Positions 1 through 7,049 of a stretch of 8,149 nucleotides of DNA are shown piece after piece. This DNA comes from Betaproteobacteria bacterium (GTDB lineage: Bacteria; Pseudomonadota; Gammaproteobacteria; Burkholderiales; Burkholderiaceae), in the NCBI GenBank assembly GCA_018969885.1, contig JAGWXN010000149.1:1-8149 (forward strand), written 5' to 3'. How positions within the stretch are numbered: the stretch's first letter is position 1; each line of letters begins with the position of its first letter. Below the pieces are notes generated by a model. That model was not told the origin of the DNA, did not search any database, and saw only the letters and a program-made list of their open reading frames with translations. The translations under genes and the position numbers were made by a program.

Positions 1-1637
1 AGTTTCGCCTGCGCAAACCGTTTGTCAGCGCATCCCACCGCTGCCCGCGCGCTCGCTGCAAACGCCCAACCTATCATGGCCCAGGACACGCCGCGGAGGA
101 ATTCATCCGCCACACGGGACGCGCAGTCGGCATCGGCTTGCGCAGCCTCGCGAATAGCGCGCACGGCCTCACTCAGCTGAGCCATGCTGTCACGCACCAT
201 GCTCGCAAATTCGCCAAGCCCGGCCGCCTCGCAGCGCCCGGCCTCCACCAAGGCTTCGTCCTGCCAACTGCCCAGCGTCTGTCCGCCATCCGCCAGCACT
301 TTTCGCTGCAGAAGATCGATTGCCTGGATTTCGTTCGTGCCTTCATAAATCATGGCAATGCGACTGTCGCGAACCGACTGCTCGATGCCGGTTTCGCGCA
401 CATAGCCGTAGCCGCCAAACACCTGTAGGGCCTCACTCGTGCCCAGGAAGCCCTGATCGGTGAGGAGGGCCTTGACCACCGGCGTGAGCAGCCCCGCGAG
501 TGCGTTCGCCTGCTGGCGTGCCTGCGCATCGGTACCCCCCGCAGCCTGGTCAAGCGCGTGCGCCGCACGATACGCGATGACCCGCTGAGCTTCGGTGAGC
601 GCCTGCCTGCGAAGAAGAATATGCCGCATGGCAGCGTGCGACGCGATGGGCGCCGCCGCCCCTGCCACCGCGCCACTGCGTCCCTGCCTGCGCTCGAACG
701 CATAGCGAACCGCGTTCTGCGTGCTGATCTCCTGATGACCCAGCCCCTGCAACCCCACATGCAGCCGCGCTGAGTTCATCATGAGAAACATGGCTGCGAG
801 GCCGCGGTTGGGCTCGCCCACCAGCCAGCCGGTGGCGGCTTCGTATTGCATGGCGCAGGTGGCGCTGCCGTGAATGCCCATCTTGTGTTCAAGCCCGGAG
901 CAGTTCATGGTGTTTCGCGAGCCGTCGGGCAACACTGCAGGGACGAGCGCAAGCGAAATGCCGCGCGTGCCAGCCGGCGCGTCGGGCAGACGACACAGCA
1001 CCAGATGAATGATGTTGTCGGTGAGGTCATGGTCACCACCGGAGATGAAAATTTTGCTGCCGGTGATGGCAAGGGAGCCATCGGCGCGCGGCTCACCCCG
1101 CGTGCGCAGTAACCCAAGATCACTCCCCGCCTGAGGTTCAGTGAGCGCCATGGCCGCGAGCCATTCGCCGCTGACGAGTTTGGGCAGATAACGCGCCTTC
1201 AACTCGACGCTGGCATGAGCGCGCAGCGTTTCATAGGCGCCATGCAACAGATCGGGATACATGGTCCAGCCGTGATTGCAGGCGCTCAACATTTCACGCA
1301 CCGCCGCATCGATCAGCATGGGAAGGCCTTGCCCGCCCCACTCTGGCTCGCAAGGCAGCGCGGGCCAACCCGCCTCCACGAACTGGCGGTAGGCGGCTGC
1401 AAAGCCTTCGGGCGTGCGCACCCGACCCGTTTGATCGAGCCGGCAACCCTGTGCATCGCCCACCGCATTGAGGGGCAGCAGGCGGTCGGCTGCGAAACGT
1501 GCCGCCTCCTCGAGTACGGCACCTGCGGTGTCAGGGTCAAGCTCCCCCGCGCGGAACACCCAGTGACGGGGCGCTTCGAGCACCTGCTCGATGACAAACC
1601 GCATATCGGCGACCGGGGCCTGATAAGTCCAGCTCAT
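1..1637 (-). CDS. Acyl-CoA dehydrogenase, DmdC-like long family (3' end outside window)
   Basis: FAD-dependent alpha,beta-dehydrogenation of an acyl-CoA in the cytoplasm. I translated 545 residues by hand without meeting a stop; the frame leaves the window at base 1, so the C-terminus is missing. The N-terminus (MSWTYQAPVADMRFVIEQVL) resembles the short leader domain of the roughly 590-residue 3-methylmercaptopropionyl-CoA dehydrogenase-like subfamily. Visible motifs are ALTEPQAGSDLG at 164-175 (acyl-CoA dehydrogenase signature), FGGYGY at 407-412, and IYEGTNEIQ with the catalytic-base glutamate at about 432. The residues after about 445 would belong to the extra C-terminal helical domain of this subfamily. 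The ATG at 1637 has a GGGAG ribosome site 7 nt upstream and lies 18 nt after the hydratase stop, so it is probably co-transcribed. Physiological substrate is unknown; from context it is likely an aryl-propanoyl or other side-chain acyl-CoA made by the upstream ligase. Confidence 0.93.
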   Translation of the reverse strand, partial: MSWTYQAPVADMRFVIEQVLEAPRHWVFRAGELDPDTAGAVLEEAARFAADRLLPLNAVGDAQGCRLDQTGRVRTPEGFAAAYRQFVEAGWPALPCEPEWGGQGLPMLIDAAVREMLSACNHGWTMYPDLLHGAYETLRAHASVELKARYLPKLVSGEWLAAMALTEPQAGSDLGLLRTRGEPRADGSLAITGSKIFISGGDHDLTDNIIHLVLCRLPDAPAGTRGISLALVPAVLPDGSRNTMNCSGLEHKMGIHGSATCAMQYEAATGWLVGEPNRGLAAMFLMMNSARLHVGLQGLGHQEISTQNAVRYAFERRQGRSGAVAGAAAPIASHAAMRHILLRRQALTEAQRVIAYRAAHALDQAAGGTDAQARQQANALAGLLTPVVKALLTDQGFLGTSEALQVFGGYGYVRETGIEQSVRDSRIAMIYEGTNEIQAIDLLQRKVLADGGQTLGSWQDEALVEAGRCEAAGLGEFASMVRDSMAQLSEAVRAIREAAQADADCASRVADEFLRGVSWAMIGWAFAASARAAVGCADKRFAQAK

Positions 1638-1655
1638 GGGTGTGCTCCCGAGGCG

Positions 1656-2495
1656 CTATCGGCGTTCGACTTTGGCCGCACGCTTCTGAAGAAACGCGCG
1701 GACCCGCTCCTTGGCCGCTTCATCACCCTGGGCAATGGACGACATGAGCGACTCCACAAAGAGTCCCTCCGCGGGCGACATTTCGCCGATACGGGGCAAG
1801 GCCTGCGTGATGGCATAGTTGGACAGCGGCGCATTGCCCGCAATGCGCACAGCAAGCTCGAGTGCCTTCGCAAGGCCCTCCCCGGCGGGGACGAGATAGG
1901 TGGCCAGCGAGGCCGTCAGACCCTCGTTGGCATCGAGCACCCGACCGGTGAGCATCATGTCGGTCATGAGCGCGGTGCCGGTGAGCCGGGCAATGCGCAC
2001 CGAGCCGCCGCCGCCCACAAAGATGCCGCGTGTGCCTTCGGGGAGCGCGTAAAACGTGCCCGCTTCCGAGACCCGAAGATGGGCGGAGGCTGCGAGCTCC
2101 AGCCCGCCGCCCACCACAGCCCCGTGGAGCACTGCAATGACCGGCACCGGTCCGAACTGAATCGACTCGAAACACGCATGCCAGGCACGCGAGTGATGGA
2201 TGCCCTCGGCGACTGTGCGCTCGCTCACCTCGGACAGGTCGAGACCCGCGCTGAAATGCTCGCCCTCGCCACTGAGGATCAGGACGCGCACGTCGGCAGG
2301 CAGGTTGAGAAACACGGTGTGGATCTGCCGGAGCATTTCATCACTCACCGAGTTCCGCTTGGCGGGGCGATTCAGGCGCAGATGAAAAATGGCACCGCTT
2401 CGCTCGAGTCGCACCAGATTCAGCCCGGACAAGGGACCCGAGGGAGGATCAAAGCGTTCGAGGGCAGGTTGCGGAGCGGGGGTGTTCTGAGTCAT
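1656..2495 (-). CDS. Enoyl-CoA hydratase/isomerase (crotonase family)
   Basis: A 279-residue crotonase-fold protein, of usual length or slightly longer because of a polar 25-residue N-terminal extension. Oxyanion-hole segments are HFSAGLDL (80-87) and HGAVVGGGLELA (124-135). Both catalytic glutamates of classical enoyl-CoA hydratase are present: Glu133 in GGGLE and Glu153 in LPEGTRG, followed by the glycine-rich GIFVGGGGS stretch (157-165). Retaining Glu133 argues against feruloyl-CoA hydratase/lyase, which has a serine at this position (GGGFS in the known enzyme). It probably hydrates the 2-enoyl-CoA formed or activated by the neighbouring enzymes. The ATG at 2495 has GGAAG 7 nt upstream and follows the ligase stop by 31 nt; the acyl-CoA dehydrogenase starts 18 nt downstream. 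The family is certain; hydratase as opposed to isomerase and the substrate are inferred. Confidence 0.92.
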   Translation of the reverse strand: MTQNTPAPQPALERFDPPSGPLSGLNLVRLERSGAIFHLRLNRPAKRNSVSDEMLRQIHTVFLNLPADVRVLILSGEGEHFSAGLDLSEVSERTVAEGIHHSRAWHACFESIQFGPVPVIAVLHGAVVGGGLELAASAHLRVSEAGTFYALPEGTRGIFVGGGGSVRIARLTGTALMTDMMLTGRVLDANEGLTASLATYLVPAGEGLAKALELAVRIAGNAPLSNYAITQALPRIGEMSPAEGLFVESLMSSIAQGDEAAKERVRAFLQKRAAKVERR

Positions 2496-2526
2496 TTGAA
2501 AGCTTCCATGAAGAGGGATATCTGGA

Positions 2527-4401
2527 TCAGAGTCGGATCACGCGCGGGTCGGCAGAGATTGCGTGGAGTGTCTCAACCTCAGCTGCCCGACGCTGCAGCA
2601 CCATGCGCTGGTTGATATAGCCTTTGTCGGTGATCTCGCCCGCAGCCATGCTGGGCGGATCGGGCAACACGAGTAAGCGCCTTGGCACCTGCGATGAACC
2701 ACCGCCCTGAGCCGCCAGCGCAACGAGTTTGTCATGGAGCTGCGCGATCAGCTCGGCTTCGGGCACCCCCCGGGCCGCTTCGCTCAAGAAAAGCAGTGCA
2801 CCCACCTCGGCACGATCGTGTCCGGTGATGACGACATCCTGGACGAGCGGCGCAAGCGCCGTGACGAGTGAGAGCCTCAGCGTGCCCACCGACACCCAGG
2901 TGCCCGTGGTGAGCTTGAAGTCTTCCGCCACGCGGCCATTGAACACCACCCCTGAGGCGGGATCGCTTTCGTCGAGCAGATAACCCGCATCGCCGATCCG
3001 GTAGTAGCCCTCATCATCGAACGCCTCTTGGGTGGCCGTATCGTTGCCGCGATAGCCGGGGAAAATATGCGGTCCGCGAAGACGCATCTCGAGCTTGCCC
3101 GCGCTGGGCACAAATTTGAGATCGACACCCGGCATGGGCAGCCCGATGACGCCAGGCTGATCGAGCCGCCAGTGCGCTGCCGTGTTGGCAGGCGAGGTTT
3201 CGGTTGAACCCCATGAGGTGGTCAGCCAGACCGGTTCGCTCCGCACCCCCGCGGCCACGGATTCCAGCCGCTTCCAGGTGGCCACCGGCATACCGGCGCC
3301 CGCGTAGAACACCATCCGCATTTTTTCGAAAAACCGACGGGCAAGCGCGGGGTCGGCTTCAAGCGCCGGCAGCAACATGTCGTAGCCGCGGGGCACGTTG
3401 AAGAACACCGTGGGCTGAACCTCGCGCAGATGCGCAAGGGTTCGGTCAATGAGGCCCGGCACGGGACGGCCGTCGTCGATCACCATCATGCCGCCATTTC
3501 TGAGCACGATGTTCACGTTGTGGTTACCGCCAAACGTATGGCTCCAGGGGAGCCAGTCGAGGAGCACCGGCGGCTCAATCGCCAGAAAGCGCAGGGTCTG
3601 CGCAATCATCTGCTGATTGGCACACAGCATGCCGTGGGTGTTGATGACCACCTTCGGGTGGCCGGTGGAGCCGGAGGTGAGCAGGTATTTGGCGTGGGTG
3701 TCGGGCCCCACGGCAGCGAAGGCGCGCTGCACGGCATCGGTTTCGCGAACGGCTACGAGTGAATCGAAACCGACGGCCCCCGGGAGGTCTTCCGCTCCGC
3801 GGCTCAGCACCACCGGTGCCGAACCGCCCGCGGCGCGGATGGCTGGCCCGTAGGTGGCGGCATCGGACGCATAGATCAGCCCGGGGGCGAGCTTGGCGAG
3901 GATCCCCTGAATACGGCTGAAATCACTGCCCGCCAGGCGGCAGTAGGCGCTGCTGACCGTGCAGGCGGCGCGCCCCACGTGCATCGCTGCGAGCATGAGC
4001 ACCAGATGGTCGAGCGAGTTGTCGGACAGGATGACCACCGGCGCGCCCGGCGCGAGCCGCATGTCAAGGACCGCCTGGGCGACCGAGCCCACGCGGCTGC
4101 GGAGTGTGGCCCAGGTGAGCGTGGTGTAGCCGGACGACACCTCTGCACGCGACAGCCCGGCGGGCTCGGCAAAGGCATTCGCATGGGGCTTTTCCCTCGC
4201 CCACTGCTCGAGCCAGACGCCTACGGAGCGGGCCCAGGGCCTGAGCGGTTCAGGAGACCGGAGAATAAAAGCGCCCTCGCCGAGATCAATGCGCTCGACC
4301 CGGCGCGGGGCAAGCAGGGACGGGTCGGAGAAGAAATTGGACTCGGGAGATGGACGCTGCGCGTGGCGAGCGCCTGCAGCGGGCGCGATAGAGGAATTCA
4401 A
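2527..4401 (-). CDS. fcs: Feruloyl-CoA synthase-like AMP-forming acyl-CoA ligase
   Basis: Activates a carboxylic acid to its CoA thioester using ATP, through an acyl-AMP. From the TTG at 4401 the protein has 624 residues, the usual size for feruloyl-CoA synthases. Motifs in order: P-loop LLTSGSTGHPK (240-250), LPWSHTFGGNHN (284-295), adenylation motif WGSTET (397-402), YRIGDAG (467-473), the hinge and C-domain start GRVAEDFKLTTGTWVSVG (489-506), and the candidate catalytic lysine K593 in ITDKGYINQR. The ITDKGYINQR and EDFKLTTGTWVSVG segments are typical of the feruloyl-CoA synthase subgroup. The frame is open up to 4698, but that extension crosses the operator/promoter region and the opposing regulator gene, so it is not real. 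TTG at 4401 has GGAG 8 nt upstream and no ATG lies near. It is the first gene of the minus-strand operon. Ferulate/p-coumarate specificity is a homology-level inference; other aromatic or branched acids are possible. Confidence 0.9.
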   Translation of the reverse strand: MNSSIAPAAGARHAQRPSPESNFFSDPSLLAPRRVERIDLGEGAFILRSPEPLRPWARSVGVWLEQWAREKPHANAFAEPAGLSRAEVSSGYTTLTWATLRSRVGSVAQAVLDMRLAPGAPVVILSDNSLDHLVLMLAAMHVGRAACTVSSAYCRLAGSDFSRIQGILAKLAPGLIYASDAATYGPAIRAAGGSAPVVLSRGAEDLPGAVGFDSLVAVRETDAVQRAFAAVGPDTHAKYLLTSGSTGHPKVVINTHGMLCANQQMIAQTLRFLAIEPPVLLDWLPWSHTFGGNHNVNIVLRNGGMMVIDDGRPVPGLIDRTLAHLREVQPTVFFNVPRGYDMLLPALEADPALARRFFEKMRMVFYAGAGMPVATWKRLESVAAGVRSEPVWLTTSWGSTETSPANTAAHWRLDQPGVIGLPMPGVDLKFVPSAGKLEMRLRGPHIFPGYRGNDTATQEAFDDEGYYRIGDAGYLLDESDPASGVVFNGRVAEDFKLTTGTWVSVGTLRLSLVTALAPLVQDVVITGHDRAEVGALLFLSEAARGVPEAELIAQLHDKLVALAAQGGGSSQVPRRLLVLPDPPSMAAGEITDKGYINQRMVLQRRAAEVETLHAISADPRVIRL

Positions 4402-4413
4402 GATCTGAGCTCC
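4399..4413 (-). promoter_or_regulatory. Ribosome binding site and TTG start of the ligase
   Basis: On the minus strand GGAG (4413-4410) precedes TTG (4401-4399) by 8 nt. This decides the start: the first in-frame ATG downstream is at residue 114, inside the conserved domain, and upstream ATGs lie in the operator region or beyond it. A TTG start suggests moderate translation. Confidence 0.6.
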
Positions 4414-4419
4414 GATGTA

Positions 4420-4445
4420 TCCATACACATCTGTATGTGTATGGA
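4420..4445. promoter_or_regulatory. Operator A: 26-bp inverted repeat (probable TetR-regulator site)
   Basis: Perfect 11-bp arms TCCATACACAT and ATGTGTATGGA flank a 4-nt centre (CTGT). Nested inside is CCATACA-4 nt-TGTATGT (4421-4438), which has the same geometry as operator B. A further TGTAT at 4416-4420 abuts it. The repeat covers the predicted transcription start of the ligase operon. It is probably bound by the divergent TetR-family protein; this is inferred from position and symmetry. Confidence 0.75.
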
Positions 4446-4447
4446 AT

Positions 4448-4476
4448 ATTCTACTCAGACTTTGGCCTACTTTCCA
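4448..4476 (-). promoter_or_regulatory. Predicted sigma-70 promoter of the ligase operon
   Basis: On the minus strand TGGAAA (4476-4471) is a 4/6 match to the -35 consensus and TAGAAT (4453-4448) a 5/6 match to the -10, with exactly 17 nt between them. Start would fall near 4441, giving a leader of about 40 nt. The -35 overlaps operator B and the start lies in operator A, so bound repressor should block RNA polymerase. Confidence 0.5.
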
Positions 4477-4491
4477 TACACCAATGTATGG
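4474..4491. promoter_or_regulatory. Operator B: 18-bp inverted repeat (probable TetR-regulator site)
   Basis: CCATACA (4474-4480) and TGTATGG (4485-4491) are perfect 7-bp arms around CCAA. The centre lies 53 bp from the equivalent nested site in operator A, about five helical turns, so both sites could face the same side of the DNA. It ends 13 bp before the regulator's likely ATG, which also suggests autoregulation. Confidence 0.75.
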
Positions 4492-4504
4492 CATGATCCC
4501 AGTT

Positions 4505-5242
4505 ATGAAAACACCCGCCACGACCCGTGTGCCGAACCGCGCCGCCTCGCCTCGAGCCTCACTGGCAGGCGCTGCCAAACGACCGCGCCGGGAGGCTCTC
4601 ACCCCGGAGGCGTGGATCGACGCCGCCACCGACGTGCTGGTCAACGAAGGCATCGACCGTGTTCGCGTCGACGTACTTGCCAGGCAGCTCCGTGTCACCC
4701 GAGGCAGCTTCTACTGGCATTTCCGCGACCGCGAAGATCTGCTGCGCCGCGTGCTGCAGGCCTGGAGCGAGCGTGCCACGCTTGCGCTCACGCGCCGGCT
4801 CGCAAGCGCCAGCAGCGATCCCCGCGAGCGCCTGCGCGACATGATTTCGCTCCCCCACCGGGGCCGTGCGGCCGAGCGCGCCGCGCGCATCGAGCTCGCC
4901 ATCCGGGCCTGGGCCCGCCGGGATGCGCTCGCACAGCAGGTGCTGGACGAAGCCGACCGCAGCCGGCTCGCCTATCACGAGGAAGTTTTCCGAGCCCTGG
5001 GCCTACCGCCCGCTCAGGCGCGCGCGCGCGCCTTCGTCACCTACTCAACCGAACTCGGCGAGTCTCTGCTCCATCATCACGGCGACACGCGCGCCCGTGC
5101 TGATCGCCAGCGAGAAATCGAACGCCTGGTGCTGCAGCCAGCAGTCAGCCGTGCTGCAGGAACTCCTCGAGCGCCTGCGCCGAGGGCAGCACGTAGCCGG
5201 AGTGCGGCGCGCGGCTTGCCACGTGGCCGGTCAGCCGGCTGA
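4505..5242 (+). CDS. TetR/AcrR-family transcriptional regulator
   Basis: From the ATG at 4505 the protein has 245 residues. The N-terminal DNA-binding domain is clear: AWIDAATDVLVNEGIDRVRVDVLARQL at about 36-62, then the recognition helix region VTRGSFYWHFRDREDLL at 64-80. The remainder is the ligand-binding helical domain, whose sequence gives no ligand. A basic, low-complexity N-terminal stretch (about 1-30) precedes the domain. The start is uncertain: ATGs at 4484 and 4493 are in frame but lie in operator B, and none has a good ribosome site. The last 33 or so residues (rich in Arg, Ala, Pro, Ser) are read antisense through the convergent gene and look non-native. It is divergent from the ligase operon with two shared operators, so it is likely an aryl-CoA- or acid-responsive repressor of that operon and of itself. 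Confidence 0.88.
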   Translation: MKTPATTRVPNRAASPRASLAGAAKRPRREALTPEAWIDAATDVLVNEGIDRVRVDVLARQLRVTRGSFYWHFRDREDLLRRVLQAWSERATLALTRRLASASSDPRERLRDMISLPHRGRAAERAARIELAIRAWARRDALAQQVLDEADRSRLAYHEEVFRALGLPPAQARARAFVTYSTELGESLLHHHGDTRARADRQREIERLVLQPAVSRAAGTPRAPAPRAARSRSAARGLPRGRSAG

Positions 5243-5936
5243 GCTTCACCGCCATTTCAGCGGCCTTCACCAGCACGGTCACGCCATTAACAATAGGCAC
5301 ACCGTCAATCGCCGCGCCCGCTTCCTCGGCAAACATCATCATCGGCAGTCCGCCGGTCGGCACGATGACATCTGCGCCCGCATCAATCAGGCGGCGCGCC
5401 TCGTCTTCGAACTGGCGCTGTAGCGGCACCTTCCGATCGGCTGAGGCGAAGCCCGCCATGTAGTCTGGAATATTGGCGTTGATCGATCGAATGCCCGCCA
5501 CCCGGTCGCGCAGACCGTAGCGCGCGACCTGATCGGCGTGGAGCGGCACGAAAGCCGGGTTAATGGCAAGGAGCCCCAGACGCCGGCCTAGCGTGCACGC
5601 ATGCAGCATGCTGGTCTCACCCAGCCCCAGCACAGGGATGTTCACGGTGGCGCGCGCCTCCTGCAGTCCCACGTCCTGAAAGTGGTTCATGTAAAACGCT
5701 GCATAGCCTTCGCGCTCAGCCCGAACGGCTGCGCGGATCACCTCGCGCGAGAACCGAAACTCCGACACCGCATGCACGGTGGTGACCGAGGGCGTGGTGG
5801 TGTGAAACCTCACCTCGAAATCGGGATCGCTGCAGCGGGCGATGTGAGGCAACAGACGCTCAAGGTAGGGCTTGTGACCGATACGGTCCGTGGCACCCTG
5901 GGCCCAGATCAGGGTTTTGGTGGCGGGCGATGTCAT
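5145..5936 (-). CDS. Asp/Glu/hydantoin racemase superfamily protein lacking the catalytic cysteines
   Basis: A 263-residue protein with the two-lobed racemase layout: first active-site segment FYMNHFQDVGLQEAR (81-95), then IPVLGLGETSMLHACTLGRRLGLL (100-123), and second segment ADVIVPTGGLPMMMF (188-202), with a VPIVNGV stretch (213-219). Hydantoin and Asp/Glu racemases carry a cysteine in each active-site segment (CFxDPGL-like and GC-like). Here these places are His85 and Gly195/196. Cys35 and Cys114 lie elsewhere. A cysteine-based two-base racemization is therefore unlikely; an isomerase, lyase or binding role is possible. The ATG at 5936 (GGAG 9 nt upstream) is preferred to an in-frame upstream ATG at 6056 that would overlap the start of the receptor gene. 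It is divergent from the Bug receptor, a pairing often seen in Burkholderiales. Its 3' end overlaps the TetR gene by 98 bp. Confidence 0.85.
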   Translation of the reverse strand: MTSPATKTLIWAQGATDRIGHKPYLERLLPHIARCSDPDFEVRFHTTTPSVTTVHAVSEFRFSREVIRAAVRAEREGYAAFYMNHFQDVGLQEARATVNIPVLGLGETSMLHACTLGRRLGLLAINPAFVPLHADQVARYGLRDRVAGIRSINANIPDYMAGFASADRKVPLQRQFEDEARRLIDAGADVIVPTGGLPMMMFAEEAGAAIDGVPIVNGVTVLVKAAEMAVKLSRLTGHVASRAPHSGYVLPSAQALEEFLQHG

Positions 5937-5964
5937 GGCGGCGGTCTCCGAATCGAACTTCCCG

Positions 5965-5970
5965 AGTATA
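5965..5970 (-). promoter_or_regulatory. Possible -10 box for the racemase-family gene
   Basis: The minus strand reads TATACT (5/6 match to the -10 consensus) about 30 nt before the ATG at 5936. No good -35 hexamer is visible at the expected distance, so the promoter may need an activator or be a different site. Confidence 0.3.
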
Positions 5971-5982
5971 GGCCGAGGAAAG

Positions 5983-5998
5983 ACCCCGCATTTGGGGT
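5983..5998. promoter_or_regulatory. Inverted repeat in the divergent racemase/Bug control region
   Basis: ACCCC and GGGGT flank a 6-nt centre (GCATTT). It lies in the only non-coding DNA between the two divergent genes and overlaps the candidate -35 of the Bug gene. It is a possible operator; short GC-rich repeats also arise by chance. Confidence 0.3.
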
Positions 5999-6020
5999 AC
6001 GGCGCCCGGACACTTAACAT
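5992..6020 (+). promoter_or_regulatory. Possible promoter of the Bug/ModA-like pair
   Basis: TTGGGG (5992-5997, 3/6 to -35) and TAACAT (6015-6020, 4/6 to -10) are spaced by 17 nt. Start would be near 6027, leaving a leader of about 28 nt before the ATG at 6055. It is a weak match and the only well-spaced pair I found here. Confidence 0.3.
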
Positions 6021-6054
6021 CCGGAATCCGTCCACCCCGTGTCCAGGAGCCGCC

Positions 6055-7047
6055 ATGCCTCTGTTCCGAGCCCTCTCCCAACTCCTCCGTCCGGCTCAGG
6101 CCACCGCCTTGCTGGGCGCATTGCTGGCCTCGGCTGGCGCTTCGGCTCAGGAATGGCCCGCGCGGCCCGTCAAGCTGGTCGTGCCGTTCGCCGCAGGCGG
6201 CTCTGCCGATGTTTTTGGGCGTCTGGTCGCCACGCGGCTGCAGGAAACCTTGGGACAGAGCTTTGTGATCGAGAACCGTCCCGGTGCAGGCTCCATCATC
6301 GGAACCGATGTGGTCGCGAAGAGCCCGCCCGATGGCTACACGCTACTGGTCATGTCAAACACCCATACGGTGAACGAGTCGCTGATCGCCAGCAAGCCGT
6401 TTCAGCTGATGCGGGACTTCGAGCCGGTGGCGCCCATCAATGAATCCGATCTGGTGCTGGTCGCGCGTACCGCCCTCCCCGCTTCCAGCATCACCGACGT
6501 GCTGGCTGCCGCCCGCGCCAAGCCCGACGGCATGACCTACGCTTCCTCCGGTAACGGCACGCCCTATCACATGGCGGGCGAGCTGCTGAAGTCGATGGCC
6601 GGCATCAAAGTGGTTCATGTTCCCTACAAAGGCAGCTCGCAGGCCCGCACCGACGTGCTGGGCGGCCAGGTCGACATGATGTTCGATGCAATCCCCACCA
6701 TGGCGGCCCAGGTCACGGGTGGTAAGGTGAAGGCACTCGCCACCACCGGCCGTGCACGCTCCTCCATCATGCCCAACGTCCCCACCGTGTCGGAATCGGG
6801 CGTGCCAGGCTACACCGCCACCATCTGGATCGGCGTGATGGCGCCCAAGGGCACGCCCGCCTCCATCGTGAACCGGTTGAATAGCGAGATCAGCAAGATC
6901 ACGGCTGATGACGAGCTTCGCAAACGCTGGTCTGCCCAGGGCACAGCAGCCATGACAATGAACGTGGCCGAGTTCGGGAAGTTTCTGAACGACGACATCG
7001 CCAAGTGGGCGGGCGTTGTAAAGAGCGCTGGCATCAAGGCCGACTGA
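6055..7047 (+). CDS. Bug/TctC-family periplasmic solute-binding protein
   Basis: A 330-residue extracytoplasmic receptor of the tripartite tricarboxylate transporter (Bug) family. It has a Sec signal peptide: basic N-region, hydrophobic segment AQATALLGALLASAGASA (about 14-31) and likely cleavage after ASA at 31, just before QEWPARPVKLVVPFAAGG. Family motifs follow: PFAAGGSADVFGR (44-56), VIENRPGAGSIIGTDVVAKSPPDGYTLL (71-98), VHVPYKGSSQARTDVLGGQVDMMFD (187-211) and MPNVPTVSESGVPGY (239-253). The ATG at 6055 has AGGAG 5 nt upstream; the frame stays open further upstream but crosses the opposite gene. The ligand cannot be read from sequence; Bug proteins bind small carboxylates, amino acids or aromatic acids. 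No TctA/TctB membrane genes are adjacent, so it is an orphan receptor within this window. It is co-transcribed with the ModA-like gene, which starts 2 nt after its stop. Confidence 0.93.
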   Translation: MPLFRALSQLLRPAQATALLGALLASAGASAQEWPARPVKLVVPFAAGGSADVFGRLVATRLQETLGQSFVIENRPGAGSIIGTDVVAKSPPDGYTLLVMSNTHTVNESLIASKPFQLMRDFEPVAPINESDLVLVARTALPASSITDVLAAARAKPDGMTYASSGNGTPYHMAGELLKSMAGIKVVHVPYKGSSQARTDVLGGQVDMMFDAIPTMAAQVTGGKVKALATTGRARSSIMPNVPTVSESGVPGYTATIWIGVMAPKGTPASIVNRLNSEISKITADDELRKRWSAQGTAAMTMNVAEFGKFLNDDIAKWAGVVKSAGIKAD

Positions 7048-7049
7048 GC

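Noticed and set aside
1215..2615. Long plus-strand open frame of 466 codons opposite the dehydrogenase and hydratase genes.
   Set aside because: It is an antisense shadow in GC-rich DNA. The minus strand carries two well-motifed enzymes over the same bases, and the plus-strand translation shows no recognisable domain.
4394..4412. Three palindromic hexamers almost back to back (GAATTC, AGATCT, GAGCTC), resembling a cloning polylinker.
   Set aside because: They lie at the ligase start in continuous, sensible sequence: ribosome site, start codon and coding frame on one side, operator on the other. Coincidence is likelier than a vector scar, though it is a cheap thing to check in the assembly.
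4402..4698. 297-bp N-terminal extension of the ligase reading frame, up to an ATG at 4698.
   Set aside because: It crosses both operators, the promoter and the start of the TetR gene, and the translated extension has no family resemblance. TTG at 4401 with GGAG is far better supported.
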